A stretch of DNA of 64,000 bases from Oxalobacteraceae bacterium (GTDB lineage: Bacteria; Pseudomonadota; Gammaproteobacteria; Burkholderiales; Burkholderiaceae_D). The translations under genes were made by a program, and so were the position numbers. The stretch is taken from contig CANFLV010000007.1 in assembly GCA_947448025.1 (NCBI GenBank), forward strand, positions 62,001-126,000. Reading direction: 5' to 3'. Below are positions 18,066-27,314 of this stretch, in pieces. The number at the start of each line of letters is the position of its first letter. Position 1 is the first letter of the stretch. The notes below the pieces were generated by a model. The model had not been told where the DNA came from. It was given only the letters and a program-made list of their open reading frames with translations, and searched no databases.

Positions 18066-18515
18066 TCACCGCCGATGAATCTTCATGATTTTCTGATGCT
18101 CCCGCTGCCAGTCACGATCCCGCTCGGTATTGCGTTTATCGAATTCCTTCTTGCCTTTGGCCAGCGCAATTGTGCATTTCACCCGGCCGCGCACGAAATG
18201 CAGGTTCAGCGGCACCATGGTGTAACCGGACTGCTCGACCTTCATCAGCAGCTTGTCGATTTCCTTCGCATGCAAGAGCAATTTGCGCGTGCGGATCGCT
18301 TCCGGATGGACGAATGAGGACGCGCTTTGCAAGGCGCTGACGTGCGCACCGAACAGAAAAATTTCACCGCTCTGGGCAATCACATAGGCTTCCTTTAATT
18401 GCACCCGCCCGGCACGGATCGCCTTGACTTCCCAGCCATGTAGCACAAGGCCAGCTTCGTAACGGTCTTCGATGAAATAGTCGTGATGGGCTTTGCGGTT
18501 TTCAACGATGGTCAC
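18066..18515 (-). CDS. smpB: SmpB, tmRNA-binding trans-translation protein
   Basis: 149-residue partner of tmRNA that rescues stalled ribosomes. It has the SmpB fold signatures [24 protein letters not shown], the [12 protein letters not shown] strand, and a basic C-terminal tail [20 protein letters not shown] that inserts in the mRNA channel. No ATG start is available. GTG at 18515 gives [14 protein letters not shown], which matches the usual family start; TTG at 18530 is an alternative that adds five residues. It is divergent from rhlE. The tmRNA gene is not in the window. Confidence 0.95.
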   Translation of the reverse strand: MTIVENRKAHHDYFIEDRYEAGLVLHGWEVKAIRAGRVQLKEAYVIAQSGEIFLFGAHVSALQSASSFVHPEAIRTRKLLLHAKEIDKLLMKVEQSGYTMVPLNLHFVRGRVKCTIALAKGKKEFDKRNTERDRDWQREHQKIMKIHRR

Positions 18516-18661
18516 GACGGTCTCAATCAAATGCGGAACAGGGCGAAATTATCGCCGATTTGATCCATGTGCAGGATTGCGGCGGCGACAAAAGGCGGGC
18601 CCGCTGTCGCATGACAGGCTACACTCTGCCTGTTTTCATACTTTGCCGTGACCGTCTCCCT

Positions 18662-19924
18662 ATGTCCTTCGTATCCCTTGGTTTGATCGATCCTCTGCTG
18701 CGCTGCCTGGACACGCTCGGCTACCAGAAACCTACGCCAGTCCAAGCACAGGCGATTCCGGCTGTACTGGCCAAACGTGACCTGATGGCCGCCGCGCAAA
18801 CCGGCACCGGCAAGACCGCCGCGTTTGCCTTGCCGCTGCTGCAAAGACTGACCATGGAAGGGCCGCAGGTCGGCAGCAATGCCGTGCGCTGCCTCGTTCT
18901 CGTGCCGACGCGCGAACTGGCGCAGCAAGTCTACGAAAGCTTTTGCACCTATGGCGCGAATCTGCCGCTACGCATGCATGTCGCGTATGGCGGCGTGAGC
19001 ATCAATCCGCAAATGATGAAATTGCGCAAAGGCCTCGACGTGCTCGTCGCCACGCCCGGTCGCCTGCTCGACCTGTACAGCCAGAATGCCGTGAAGTTCG
19101 ACGCACTGCAAACGCTGGTGCTCGATGAAGCCGATCGTATGCTCGATCTGGGCTTTTCGCGGGAGCTCGATGCCGTCTTTGCAGCCTTGCCCAAGCAGCG
19201 CCAGACGCTGCTGTTCTCCGCCACGTTTTCCGATGTGATTCGCAAGATGGCCGGTGAGCTGCTGGTAAATCCCGTCAGTGTTGAAGTCAGCCCGCGCAAT
19301 ACGACCGTGAAGGCCGTCAAGCAATGGGCGGTTACGGTCGACAAAAAGCGCAAGCCCGAACTGTTCATGCATTTGCTCAAAAAGCGCCGCTGGGGCCAGG
19401 TGCTGGTATTCGTCAAGACGCGCAAAGGCGTCGAGCAATTGGCCGATATCCTGCAGGCAGAAGGCATCAATGCCGACACCATCCACGGCGACAAACCGCA
19501 GCCGGCACGCCTGCGCGCACTCGAACGTTTCAAGGCCGGCGAAGTGCAAATTCTGGTGGCCACCGATGTCGCCGCGCGCGGACTCGATATCGATGCCTTG
19601 CCGCAGGTCGTCAATTTCGATTTGCCTATCGTCGCCGAAGATTACATCCACCGCACCGGCCGCACCGGTCGTGCCGGCGCTACGGGCGAAGCGATTTCGC
19701 TGGTCTGTGCTGACGAAGTCACGCAGCTGGCCGCGATTGAAATGCTGACCAAGCAGACGCTGCAGCGCATCGATGAAGCGGGCTTCGAGCCGGAGCATCG
19801 CGTACCCGTCACGGACGCCGGCGGCAAGGCCATGAAGAAGCCGAAGAAGTTGAAGCAGCCCAAATCGCCACAGCAGATCATCGTGCCGAAAGCCGCGAAG
19901 CAGGCCAGTCGAAAACGACGCTAA
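18662..19924 (+). CDS. rhlE: DEAD-box RNA helicase, RhlE type
   Basis: 420-residue ATP-dependent RNA helicase. Motifs in order: F at the Q-motif start, GYQKPTPVQAQAIP, Walker A AAQTGTGKT, PTRELAQQ, TPGRLLDL, DEAD (VLDEADRMLDLGF), SAT, then the C-terminal RecA-like domain with VATDVAARGLDI and HRTGRTGRAG, followed by a short Lys/Pro-rich basic tail for RNA contact. Such helicases act in ribosome assembly and RNA turnover. ATG 18662 matches the family N-terminus (MSFVSLGL); upstream in-frame codons lack support. It is divergent from smpB. Confidence 0.94.
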   Translation: MSFVSLGLIDPLLRCLDTLGYQKPTPVQAQAIPAVLAKRDLMAAAQTGTGKTAAFALPLLQRLTMEGPQVGSNAVRCLVLVPTRELAQQVYESFCTYGANLPLRMHVAYGGVSINPQMMKLRKGLDVLVATPGRLLDLYSQNAVKFDALQTLVLDEADRMLDLGFSRELDAVFAALPKQRQTLLFSATFSDVIRKMAGELLVNPVSVEVSPRNTTVKAVKQWAVTVDKKRKPELFMHLLKKRRWGQVLVFVKTRKGVEQLADILQAEGINADTIHGDKPQPARLRALERFKAGEVQILVATDVAARGLDIDALPQVVNFDLPIVAEDYIHRTGRTGRAGATGEAISLVCADEVTQLAAIEMLTKQTLQRIDEAGFEPEHRVPVTDAGGKAMKKPKKLKQPKSPQQIIVPKAAKQASRKRR

Positions 19925-19988
19925 GGAACTATCTTCAGGCGGGATGTTCAAATTGCCATGCGCGCCATGTCGGCGCACGGATGGCTCA

Positions 19989-20066
19989 ATGAAAATCCCG
20001 ATGATCGTCTTCACCTTGCTGGCTGTCATGCTGGTAGCGTTGAGCCTGATTTTTCTGGTGCTCTGA
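19989..20066 (+). CDS. Possible 25-residue single-pass membrane peptide
   Basis: An ATG-initiated frame encodes MKIPMIVFTLLAVMLVALSL and five more hydrophobic residues, then TGA. Apart from Lys2 the peptide is entirely hydrophobic, as expected of a small membrane protein. It lies between rhlE and the end of the convergent SNF2 gene and stops three bases before it. No clear Shine-Dalgarno site is visible, so it may be a chance frame. Confidence 0.4.
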   Translation: MKIPMIVFTLLAVMLVALSLIFLVL

Positions 20067-20068
20067 AA

Positions 20069-22540
20069 TTACTGTAAGGGCGCCAGCAAGAGCTGCAAAT
20101 CTTCCGTTGTGAATTTTTTCGCCAGCGCCGCATCATTACCGAGCACGCCTTGCGCTAGCGCCGCCTTGCGCTCCTGCAGCGCCAGGATGCGTTCCTCGAT
20201 ACTGCCCTCCACCACGATCTTGTAGACAAATACCGCCTGCGTCTGGCCGATGCGATGCGCACGTGCCGTCGCCTGTTCTTCGACGGCAGGATTCCACCAC
20301 GGGTCCATGTGGATGACCGTGTCAGCAGCCGTCAAGTTCAGACCGACGCCACCAGCTTTCAAACTGACCAGAAATATGGGCACCTCACCTTGCTGGAATT
20401 GCGCCACGATCGCGCCACGCTGCGCGACGGGCGTCTTGCCCGTCAGCGCCAGCCATGGCAATTCCAGCTTCGTTAATTCCACCTCAATCAAGGCCAGCAT
20501 TTCCGTGAACTGTGAAAATACCAGTACCCGACGACCTTCCGCCACCAGCGCCGGCAGCATGTCGAGCAAGAGTTCCAGCTTCGCGCGCGGCATGTCTGGT
20601 GTATGTGTCGCCGTCTTCAACAGCCACGGGTCGCAGCACACCTGTCGCAGTTTCAGCAGCGCGTCGAGGATCGTGATTTGCGATCCGCTAAAGCCCTTGC
20701 GCGCGAGGATGCGGCGCACCTGTTCATCGGCGGCGACGCGCACGCTTTCATACAGGCTGCGCTGTTCATCGCGCAATTGCACACGGCGGATCACTTCAGT
20801 CTTGGGCGGTAGTTCTGTAGCGACATCCTGTTTGCGCCGCCGCAGGATGAAAGGCCGCACACGCTGCGCTAGCAATCGCGCGCGCGCAGTTTCACCATTA
20901 ATTTCAATCGGCTTGCGCCACAGGCGCTGAAAGCTGGCAGCGTCGCCGAGAAAGCCTGGCATGAGGAAATCGAACTGCGTCCACAATTCGCCGAGATGGT
21001 TTTCCAGCGGCGTACCAGTCAGACACAGCCGATGCCGGGCGCGCAGGCAGCGCACGGCTTGCGCGCTGCGGCTGGCGGGATTTTTGACCGTTTGCGCTTC
21101 ATCAAGGATCAGCAAATGAAACTGCTGCGCCTCAAGCAAGGCCTGATCGCGCCATAGCAGCGGGTAGGTCGTCAGCACCACATCATGCGCCGCCATCGCC
21201 GCAAAATCACTGAAGCGTTCGGGCCCCTGCAAACTCAGCACGCGCAAATCCGGCGCCATCTTTTTTGCTTCGGCTTGCCAGTTAAAAATCAGCGAAGTCG
21301 GCAGCACGATCAGCGCCGGGCAGTCGAGCCGGCCAGCCTGCTTTTCTATAAGGATGTGTGCCAGCGCCTGCGCAGTCTTGCCCAGTCCCATGTCATCGGC
21401 GAGGATGCCGGCGAGCTGCTGCTCGCGCAGATACTGCAGCCATACCACGCCATGCAATTGATAGGCGCGTAGCTCCACGCCTAGTCCTGCCGGCGCGCAC
21501 ACCGCCTGCGGTGTGCCACTGTGGCTGAGTCGCTGCGCCAGTTCGCGCAAACCCGTCTCGCCGCGCAGCTGCCAGGCACCATGGACACCCGCACGCGCGG
21601 CCTGCGAGTCCAGCAGTCCCAGCCGCAGCGCATCGAGCCGCTGTGCATCCCATGACGAAAGTTTCAGTGGACCTTCCGGGCGTCGTGTATCGGTGAGCAG
21701 GTCGAGCATGCTGCTGATGATCGCCTTCAGCGGCGCGGCCGGTGCATCGATGCGTTTGCCGCCGGGCGCGCGCAAGACGATGATGGCCTCATCATCAATT
21801 GCCTCAATCTGCTGTGCATTGCGCCAGCGCGCATCCTGCTGCAGCAGGCGCGCCAGCATCGGTGCGAGGTCAAGGATTTGACCGTCGATTTCTATGCCCA
21901 GGCTGAGCATCCACGAACCTTCACCCGCCGGATTGCCCAAGGCCGTAATCGCCGCGGTGCGCGCGGCTATCTTGCCCGCGACTTCCTTGCCGATGACTTC
22001 ACCCGTGGCATGGTCGACGATCAGGTGCCAGGCCTCGACCGGCACGCTCTCATGCGCAAAGCCGGGGCGCACGACGATGTGCCAGCCCTGCGCCTGTAAT
22101 GCCGGTAATTGCTCTGCCCAGAAATCGGCGAAATGGTCTTCCTGCAGTAACGTCCACAGTGGCTTGGGATAAGGTGTTGCGCTATCGGTGCGCCATTGCA
22201 GCATTTTCGCTGGCAGCGGCAGTAGCCCCAGATCCCAGACCAGATCCAGCGCATCGGCTTCGGCGTCGAGGTCGCGCAGCAGGATGCGCTGGCCTTCGGC
22301 ATTTTCAAGAAATTGGCTGGCGGCCGGGCGCCGGTTCAGCGTCGTCGCCGGCGCCGGAATTTCCCAGCGTGCGCCATCAAGCGCGGTATAAATCCAGTCG
22401 ATCTGCACGATCGTCACCTGTCCACCGCGCGGACCGAATTTGCCTGACGGGCGCATGCCCAGCAAACCGTCGCCGCGCCCGAGCGTTTGCAGCGTCAGCC
22501 GCGCACTAAAGCGCGCCAGCAAGTCGCCCGCTGCCATCAT
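20069..22540 (-). CDS. SNF2-family DEAD/DEAH-box helicase
   Basis: 823-residue Swi2/Snf2-type DNA translocase. A divergent N-terminal region of about 350 residues is followed by the ATPase: DDMGLGKT (382-389), LIVLPTSLIFNW, the DEAQ box (ILDEAQTVKN), LTGTPLENHLGELW, and the second lobe with VFSQFTEML, SLKAGGVGLNL and the arginine-finger motif ARAHRIGQ. Members remodel or slide on DNA or displace bound proteins; the specific role of this type in betaproteobacteria is not established. No SWIM zinc finger is evident. The start ATG overlaps the stop of the preceding hydratase gene (ATGA, 22537-22540), implying co-translation. Confidence 0.9.
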   Translation of the reverse strand: MMAAGDLLARFSARLTLQTLGRGDGLLGMRPSGKFGPRGGQVTIVQIDWIYTALDGARWEIPAPATTLNRRPAASQFLENAEGQRILLRDLDAEADALDLVWDLGLLPLPAKMLQWRTDSATPYPKPLWTLLQEDHFADFWAEQLPALQAQGWHIVVRPGFAHESVPVEAWHLIVDHATGEVIGKEVAGKIAARTAAITALGNPAGEGSWMLSLGIEIDGQILDLAPMLARLLQQDARWRNAQQIEAIDDEAIIVLRAPGGKRIDAPAAPLKAIISSMLDLLTDTRRPEGPLKLSSWDAQRLDALRLGLLDSQAARAGVHGAWQLRGETGLRELAQRLSHSGTPQAVCAPAGLGVELRAYQLHGVVWLQYLREQQLAGILADDMGLGKTAQALAHILIEKQAGRLDCPALIVLPTSLIFNWQAEAKKMAPDLRVLSLQGPERFSDFAAMAAHDVVLTTYPLLWRDQALLEAQQFHLLILDEAQTVKNPASRSAQAVRCLRARHRLCLTGTPLENHLGELWTQFDFLMPGFLGDAASFQRLWRKPIEINGETARARLLAQRVRPFILRRRKQDVATELPPKTEVIRRVQLRDEQRSLYESVRVAADEQVRRILARKGFSGSQITILDALLKLRQVCCDPWLLKTATHTPDMPRAKLELLLDMLPALVAEGRRVLVFSQFTEMLALIEVELTKLELPWLALTGKTPVAQRGAIVAQFQQGEVPIFLVSLKAGGVGLNLTAADTVIHMDPWWNPAVEEQATARAHRIGQTQAVFVYKIVVEGSIEERILALQERKAALAQGVLGNDAALAKKFTTEDLQLLLAPLQ

Positions 22541-23316
22541 CGAGCGATAAAGCTGGTCGACAAGGTACCGAGATCGCCATAGCGCAGGGTGAGCTCTTGC
22601 GCCAAGGGTAGGGCGATGCAGCCGGCATAGGAGCCGGTGATGATGGCCTGACCCGCCTGTAATCCTTGCCCTGTGCTGCGCAAGAATTCCGCGAGCCAGT
22701 ACAGTGGCGCGCGCGGTGACAGGTTCGGATGCCGTCCTTTGAGCGTGATGGTGGCTTCTGTCGTGCCGTGAATCTGCAGAGTGAACTGCGCCGCAGCTTG
22801 TGCCAGCGCGCCATCGACTTCGGGGCCAATGAACAAACCCTGATTAAGCAAACCATCGGCAAGATGATCGGTAAATGCGGCACTGTCGGGATCGTCGTAA
22901 CGACTGCCGATCAATTCCAGCGCCAGATGCGTCGTGCCTATGGCGGCGTCCACGTCGGCCTGCGTGTAAGGCGCGGCGCGCGGCGGCAGGTCATGCCTGA
23001 GGATGAAGGCCAGTTCCGGTTCGATCATGGCGCGGTCGTCGCGCGCCCAGATGGGACATGTGCTGCCTTGCTGCAGTCCATCGGCATAGATCGGTGCGGC
23101 GACCCGCCGGTCGGCCTCGGGCATGCCGCATTTCCAGCCGACGGTGCGCTGTCCACCCAGTGCGCTCACAGCCGCCTGGATCGCAAACGCATCTTCAAGC
23201 GTCACGGGCCGGCAGGTCGCTGGCAGCAGCGCACCGGTCAAGCCTTGCGCACGGCGCGCCAGCAGCAGGTGGGCAGCGTGGGTCAGGGCAGGCGGGTCTA
23301 AGGATAGCAGGGGCAT
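22537..23316 (-). CDS. 2-keto-4-pentenoate hydratase / fumarylacetoacetase-family protein
   Basis: 259-residue protein of the MhpD-type hydratase/decarboxylase family. Recognisable parts are VGWKCGMP, the acidic metal-ligand segment MIEPELAFIL, the LALELIGSRYDDP region with further acidic ligands, and the C-terminal LRSTGQGLQAGQAIITGS...YGDLGTLS. Such enzymes hydrate 2-hydroxypenta-2,4-dienoates in aromatic meta-cleavage or decarboxylate oxalocrotonate. No other meta-cleavage gene is nearby, so its substrate here is unclear. It overlaps and probably drives the SNF2 helicase gene. Confidence 0.85.
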   Translation of the reverse strand: MPLLSLDPPALTHAAHLLLARRAQGLTGALLPATCRPVTLEDAFAIQAAVSALGGQRTVGWKCGMPEADRRVAAPIYADGLQQGSTCPIWARDDRAMIEPELAFILRHDLPPRAAPYTQADVDAAIGTTHLALELIGSRYDDPDSAAFTDHLADGLLNQGLFIGPEVDGALAQAAAQFTLQIHGTTEATITLKGRHPNLSPRAPLYWLAEFLRSTGQGLQAGQAIITGSYAGCIALPLAQELTLRYGDLGTLSTSFIAR

Positions 23317-23413
23317 GAGTAGGGGCGGCTGGGGTTCAAGCGAAGCATTTTACCAATCTCGCACCGACCGCGGCACAGCTCGGTGCCTGCTTCGATCCTT
23401 ACTTGAATCCCCA

Positions 23414-23445
23414 AAAGAAAAAAGCCCCGGCAAAGCTGCCGGAGC
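23414..23445 (-). terminator. Rho-independent terminator of the 23.5-kb secreted-protein gene
   Basis: On the minus strand a G+C-rich stem (GCTCCGGCA / TGCCGGGGC with one G-T pair) is followed by a run of T (plus-strand A run 23414-23423). It lies nine bases beyond the stop of the gene ending at 23455. Confidence 0.8.
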
Positions 23446-23454
23446 GATCAAGTC

Positions 23455-23952
23455 TTAACGACGATGATGATCGTCGGGATGCCGGTCAAACTGGTTCGGC
23501 ACGCCGTCGCCATCGCGATCACGGTCGGCGCGGTCGGGGATGCCGTCATGGTCGCGATCCTGGCCACGCGCATGCTTCCATTCCTCATGCTTTCGCTTTT
23601 CCATTTCACGGCGCTCATGGTCGCGCCGTTCATGCTCACGCCACTCGTGGTCACGACCATTGCCATGCTGTTCACGTGCATCGAAATACACCGGCTGCGG
23701 TGCGATCACGACTGGCCTTTGCTGGACATAAACCGGCGCCGGTTCGACATATACGGGTCTGGGCTGCACATACACGGGCCGCGGCTCGATGTAGACGGGC
23801 GGTGGTGCGTAGTAGACCGGTGCTGGCTCGGCATATACGCCGGGCAGACCGATGCTGAGTCCAACCCGAACATCTGAACCTGCCTGCGCCGTGGCGCAAA
23901 GTAATAGCGAAGCAGCGATCATGGCGGCGCCAATCGTGCAGTCCTGTTTCAT
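23455..23952 (-). CDS. Secreted Pro-Val-Tyr repeat protein with Asp-rich calcium-type tail
   Basis: 165 residues. A signal peptide (cleavage probably after ATAQA, residues 20-24) is followed by about eight degenerate PAPVYxx/PRPVYV units (residues 40-90) of extended, proline-rich character. A highly charged Arg/Glu/His helix (about 93-128) follows, then a tail with two DxDxDGIPD / DRDGDGVPN units like thrombospondin type-3 calcium repeats. Probably a periplasmic or outer-membrane-associated protein. GGAG lies about eight bases upstream of the ATG. A second gene with PVYV repeats is at 38207-38533. Function unknown. Confidence 0.8.
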   Translation of the reverse strand: MKQDCTIGAAMIAASLLLCATAQAGSDVRVGLSIGLPGVYAEPAPVYYAPPPVYIEPRPVYVQPRPVYVEPAPVYVQQRPVVIAPQPVYFDAREQHGNGRDHEWREHERRDHERREMEKRKHEEWKHARGQDRDHDGIPDRADRDRDGDGVPNQFDRHPDDHHRR

Positions 23953-24106
23953 GTTTCATCTCCTGAAGCGATGAACCATTAGACAGCCTGCAACACAGCA
24001 CCACCATTCGGATTCAGTAAGCCGCGTAAGCAGTTGTTTCAGCGCGGCACCTGCTTGCCTTAAGTTACCGCATTTCTGCAGTGACTCAGCACTGCCTGTC
24101 ACAACA

Positions 24107-27034
24107 TCATCCTGTTTGAAGGAAGGGATTCGTCACGCCAATCAGTGCCAGCGCGGGTGACAAATCACTCGCCGTTATTGCAGCGGCAATTGCGATACCG
24201 TGTGAAATACTGTCTTCTGCGGTATTGAAAGTCAGCCCATCACTAATCGCAAAAGTGCGCCCGATTTCGACCTTGTTATCCAGCAGATTAGCAACCCAGC
24301 CCCAGGTCGCGTCGCCCTTGAAACTATGTGCAGACCTCAGCATGGTTTTTACCAGCGTACCCTTGGTATCAACTCCGGACGCAAGATTATTTGCCCAATA
24401 ATCGACATCGGCTGATGGTGGTGCAGTCGCACCTGTGCGGGCAAGAACGTTTTCGTAAATCTTCGAAACAAACTCCGCGTTCGTCATGGAAGTCGAGTAA
24501 CCCGTCAGGGATGCATATTGAACCGCCGCAGAATAAAACGAATTGCCAATTTCGTTCATCGTTTTTCCTGCATTGAATTGATCTATCCAGTAACTCATGC
24601 CTTCAGCATCAGGCACGCGATTGATATACGCGATATAGAGCTCAATGAGCGAATTCAAATCCGTGGGCTTGAGCGTCGCAGCCTGGGTCTGAACGCGCAA
24701 ATTGACGGTGAGGTCATCAAATTGAATTTTTTCGACGGCCGATATCGTGTCTGTCCCAGTCGCACCGGATTTGTCCTGGATCGTGACCACGCCATTCACA
24801 TTGCCGCTGACGAAGAAATTATTGCGCGTGCCATTGCAGATCAAAATGTCCAGTCCTGCACTGCCAGTGAGCACATCATTGCCATTGCTCCCAAAGAGCA
24901 GTGTCGCCGTGTCGGCCAGTGGCGTAAGAATCGGGATACTCGTGTTACCTGCCCACGAATGTCCAGCGAGATCTTCAAACGTCCTCGGTGCGAACAGGAG
25001 ATTGTACTGACCAGTTCCCGATAATATGGCATGCGGCGTGATCGTGACGGTCGAGCCGGAAACCGCCAGGCGTGAACTGCTGGCTGCGTCAAAACCCTCA
25101 AGGAAAGTCCCGCTCGCCGTTTCGAGAATAATGCCGCCGTTGCCACGTTCTATCGGTTTGTCGAACGTCAATGTCAGCGCGACATTGGCAACGCCATCAA
25201 ACGCGGTCGCTGTTGATGCGAGTGAGACCAGCTTGGGCGCCGTGCTGCCGGTGGAGAAGGGTGCCGAGCCGCTTGTGTCGGCTGACAGCAGGTAGTTGCC
25301 GGTGCCGGCGAGAGGATCGTCGCTGCTCGCGGCAAGGTAGTAAATGCCACTTTGCGCGACGTTCAAGGTGATGGTGGACAAATCGGAGGTTAAGCTGAAG
25401 TTGCTGGCAACAATGAGTTTGCCCGCCGCGCTGAAAGCATCGAGATGCGGCGCTGAAAGCGGGCTGAATTTCGCTGCTTCCAGAGCAAATGTGGTCGCTT
25501 GGCCGGCAACCAGCGAGACAGCAAACCAGTCGCTATCGCCGGGCGTATCGATCTTCCCGGCAGCGGCAGTGCCGCCTGCGGTGACCCGACCTGAAGTCGT
25601 AGTATTGTTGGTGTAATCGTCAGCGGTGTTGACGGCGGCACGTAGGCGCGTGGCGTACAGTTGATACTGACCGACCTCGTCCGTGAAGGCACTGCTGGCG
25701 GCAAGGAACACCTTGCCGGTGCTGGTCGCGGTATAGGCAATTTGTGCCGCGGATCCTGCGCCATGATCGTCGTCACTGTCCAGCAAGCTGCCACTGGCGT
25801 TATACAGTTTCAGATAAGGATCTGTAATGCCAGCTTGCGCCGTAGCGTCAAGGTTAAAGAGATAACTTTCGCCCGCGATGACAGGAATGCCAAACCAGTC
25901 ATTGTCGCCGGCAGTGTCGATATTGCCGACGACGCCACCACCGACGGGAAGGACACCGGTAGTGGTGCGGCTACCGGGGTAATCGTCAGGAGTCGGCTCG
26001 TCATTGACGATCGTGCCTGCAGCGATAGTGCTTGCCGAGCGCAAGCCTGGCCCGTAACTGACAGTAAAATCAAAGGTCAACTGCCCGTCAGCGCCGACGA
26101 GAACAACATCAATCAGATCGTTGGCCTGCAAATCCGTTGTAGCCGGAATGCTGAGGCTACCGCTAAAAGGAAGATAGGCCCTGCTGGCGGCCTTCAGTAC
26201 ACCGTTGACATAGATTTCTGCCCGTCCCACGCTAGCTTCTGCATCAGCGCTCACACTGAATGTGCCGCCAGAACCGGAGAGCGTGTAGAAACTCTCGCTT
26301 ACGCCCGCTTCGCTGTAACTGAATTCAGTGAAGGTGGTCTGGCTGACTGAAGTCTCAAGGATGGCGCCCTGCGGATTTGAGAGACTCACCTTGAAGCCTT
26401 CATCACGCTCCAAGGTCCTGTCACCGTGCACATTCACGTTGATAGTCGCGCTATTTTCGCCAGCGGCAAAGTGCACCGTCCCGCTTGGGAAAACCGAGCC
26501 GATAAAGTCACTTGCCCCAGCTTGGTTTGCGCTACTGCCACTGACTGTCCAGGTCGCGGAAGCTGGAGCGCTGGCGTCACCCTCGCGGATTACCATGAAG
26601 GTAAAAGGGGTAGTGCTGCTATTGCCTTCGTCCAGCGTGGCGTCGGTCGCGTCGATGCGCAATCGCGAAGTCATGTCGGTCACGCCCAACTTGTAAGAAC
26701 CAGTGCCACTCCCAACGGCACCAGCGGCGATAAAGTAATCGCCCGCAGCGCTGGCTGTGAATGTCACCTGGGCATTCGCATTGCCGCCGAAATTATCATT
26801 GCTGGTGTTCGGTATCAAACTACCGTGGCTGTCATAGATTCCGCCCAGAAAAGGATTGCTCAGGGTGCCGGCATGGGTGGGGCTGCCTTCAAGATCACAT
26901 TGGATTTTTTGACCTGCTGCCAAGGTGATTTTGAACCAGTCGGTGTCACCGGCGGCCTCGATGAAACCTGATGCAGGTGTGTCAAAAATCAGGCGGGCTT
27001 TGGTCGAAATAGTCGCCGAAAAATCATCTGCCAT
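24107..27034 (-). CDS. Large exported-type protein: PPC repeats, split Calx-beta, RTX-like repeat, DUF4214
   Basis: 975 residues without an N-terminal signal peptide, as in type I secretion substrates. Domains: PPC-like (about 15-118, GDTDWFKITLAAGQ); Calx-beta (about 125-345) apparently interrupted by an inserted beta-rich domain (about 229-333); PPC-like (about 350-460, GDNDWFGIPVIAGES); PPC-like (about 470-585, GDSDWFAVSLVAGQ); an Ig-like/SwmB-type domain (about 598-700); a single degenerate RTX unit GSNGNDVLTGSAGLDIL (715-731); then DUF4214 (about 790-910) with PDAEGMSYWIDQFNAGK. Such proteins are cell-surface or secreted and bind calcium or matrix. AAGGGA precedes the ATG. No type I secretion genes are in the window, and the exact role is unknown. 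Confidence 0.85.
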   Translation of the reverse strand: MADDFSATISTKARLIFDTPASGFIEAAGDTDWFKITLAAGQKIQCDLEGSPTHAGTLSNPFLGGIYDSHGSLIPNTSNDNFGGNANAQVTFTASAAGDYFIAAGAVGSGTGSYKLGVTDMTSRLRIDATDATLDEGNSSTTPFTFMVIREGDASAPASATWTVSGSSANQAGASDFIGSVFPSGTVHFAAGENSATINVNVHGDRTLERDEGFKVSLSNPQGAILETSVSQTTFTEFSYSEAGVSESFYTLSGSGGTFSVSADAEASVGRAEIYVNGVLKAASRAYLPFSGSLSIPATTDLQANDLIDVVLVGADGQLTFDFTVSYGPGLRSASTIAAGTIVNDEPTPDDYPGSRTTTGVLPVGGGVVGNIDTAGDNDWFGIPVIAGESYLFNLDATAQAGITDPYLKLYNASGSLLDSDDDHGAGSAAQIAYTATSTGKVFLAASSAFTDEVGQYQLYATRLRAAVNTADDYTNNTTTSGRVTAGGTAAAGKIDTPGDSDWFAVSLVAGQATTFALEAAKFSPLSAPHLDAFSAAGKLIVASNFSLTSDLSTITLNVAQSGIYYLAASSDDPLAGTGNYLLSADTSGSAPFSTGSTAPKLVSLASTATAFDGVANVALTLTFDKPIERGNGGIILETASGTFLEGFDAASSSRLAVSGSTVTITPHAILSGTGQYNLLFAPRTFEDLAGHSWAGNTSIPILTPLADTATLLFGSNGNDVLTGSAGLDILICNGTRNNFFVSGNVNGVVTIQDKSGATGTDTISAVEKIQFDDLTVNLRVQTQAATLKPTDLNSLIELYIAYINRVPDAEGMSYWIDQFNAGKTMNEIGNSFYSAAVQYASLTGYSTSMTNAEFVSKIYENVLARTGATAPPSADVDYWANNLASGVDTKGTLVKTMLRSAHSFKGDATWGWVANLLDNKVEIGRTFAISDGLTFNTAEDSISHGIAIAAAITASDLSPALALIGVTNPFLQTG

Positions 27035-27210
27035 GACATTCCCTTCTTGACTCGAGCGCGTATTTGCATGATGTCATGCAAGGGCGTATCAACGATCATT
27101 TGCGTAGAGGGAATGGTCATTTCAAGGCATGCGTGCGTTCATTGAGCGACACTGCCGGGTAGCAGGCTGGTGCGCAAGCGGGCAGAACTGACGGCTTGGC
27201 GATGGTATGT

Positions 27211-27244
27211 AAAACGCCCGATGCGAGGCATCAGGCGTTTTTTC
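27211..27244 (-). terminator. Terminator downstream of sodB (bidirectional)
   Basis: A 14-bp stem AAAACGCCCGATGC / GCATCAGGCGTTTT with one G-T pair and a GAG loop has T runs on both strands. It lies 70 bases after the sodB stop and upstream of the promoter region of the DUF4214 gene. Confidence 0.8.
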
Positions 27245-27314
27245 TTGCAGTGCTTGAATCGGCAAACAAGGCGGCGCCAGCTAGCGTCTGCATTTGCTGC
27301 GCAATTCAGCAATT

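Noticed and set aside
18066..18661. tmRNA gene next to smpB
   Set aside because: No tmRNA-like acceptor ends or tag-reading frame are visible in the flanking bases; ssrA is often unlinked.
25661..26350. 229-codon plus-strand frame inside the DUF4214 gene
   Set aside because: The opposite strand encodes recognisable PPC and Calx-beta domains without interruption; the plus-strand translation matches no family.
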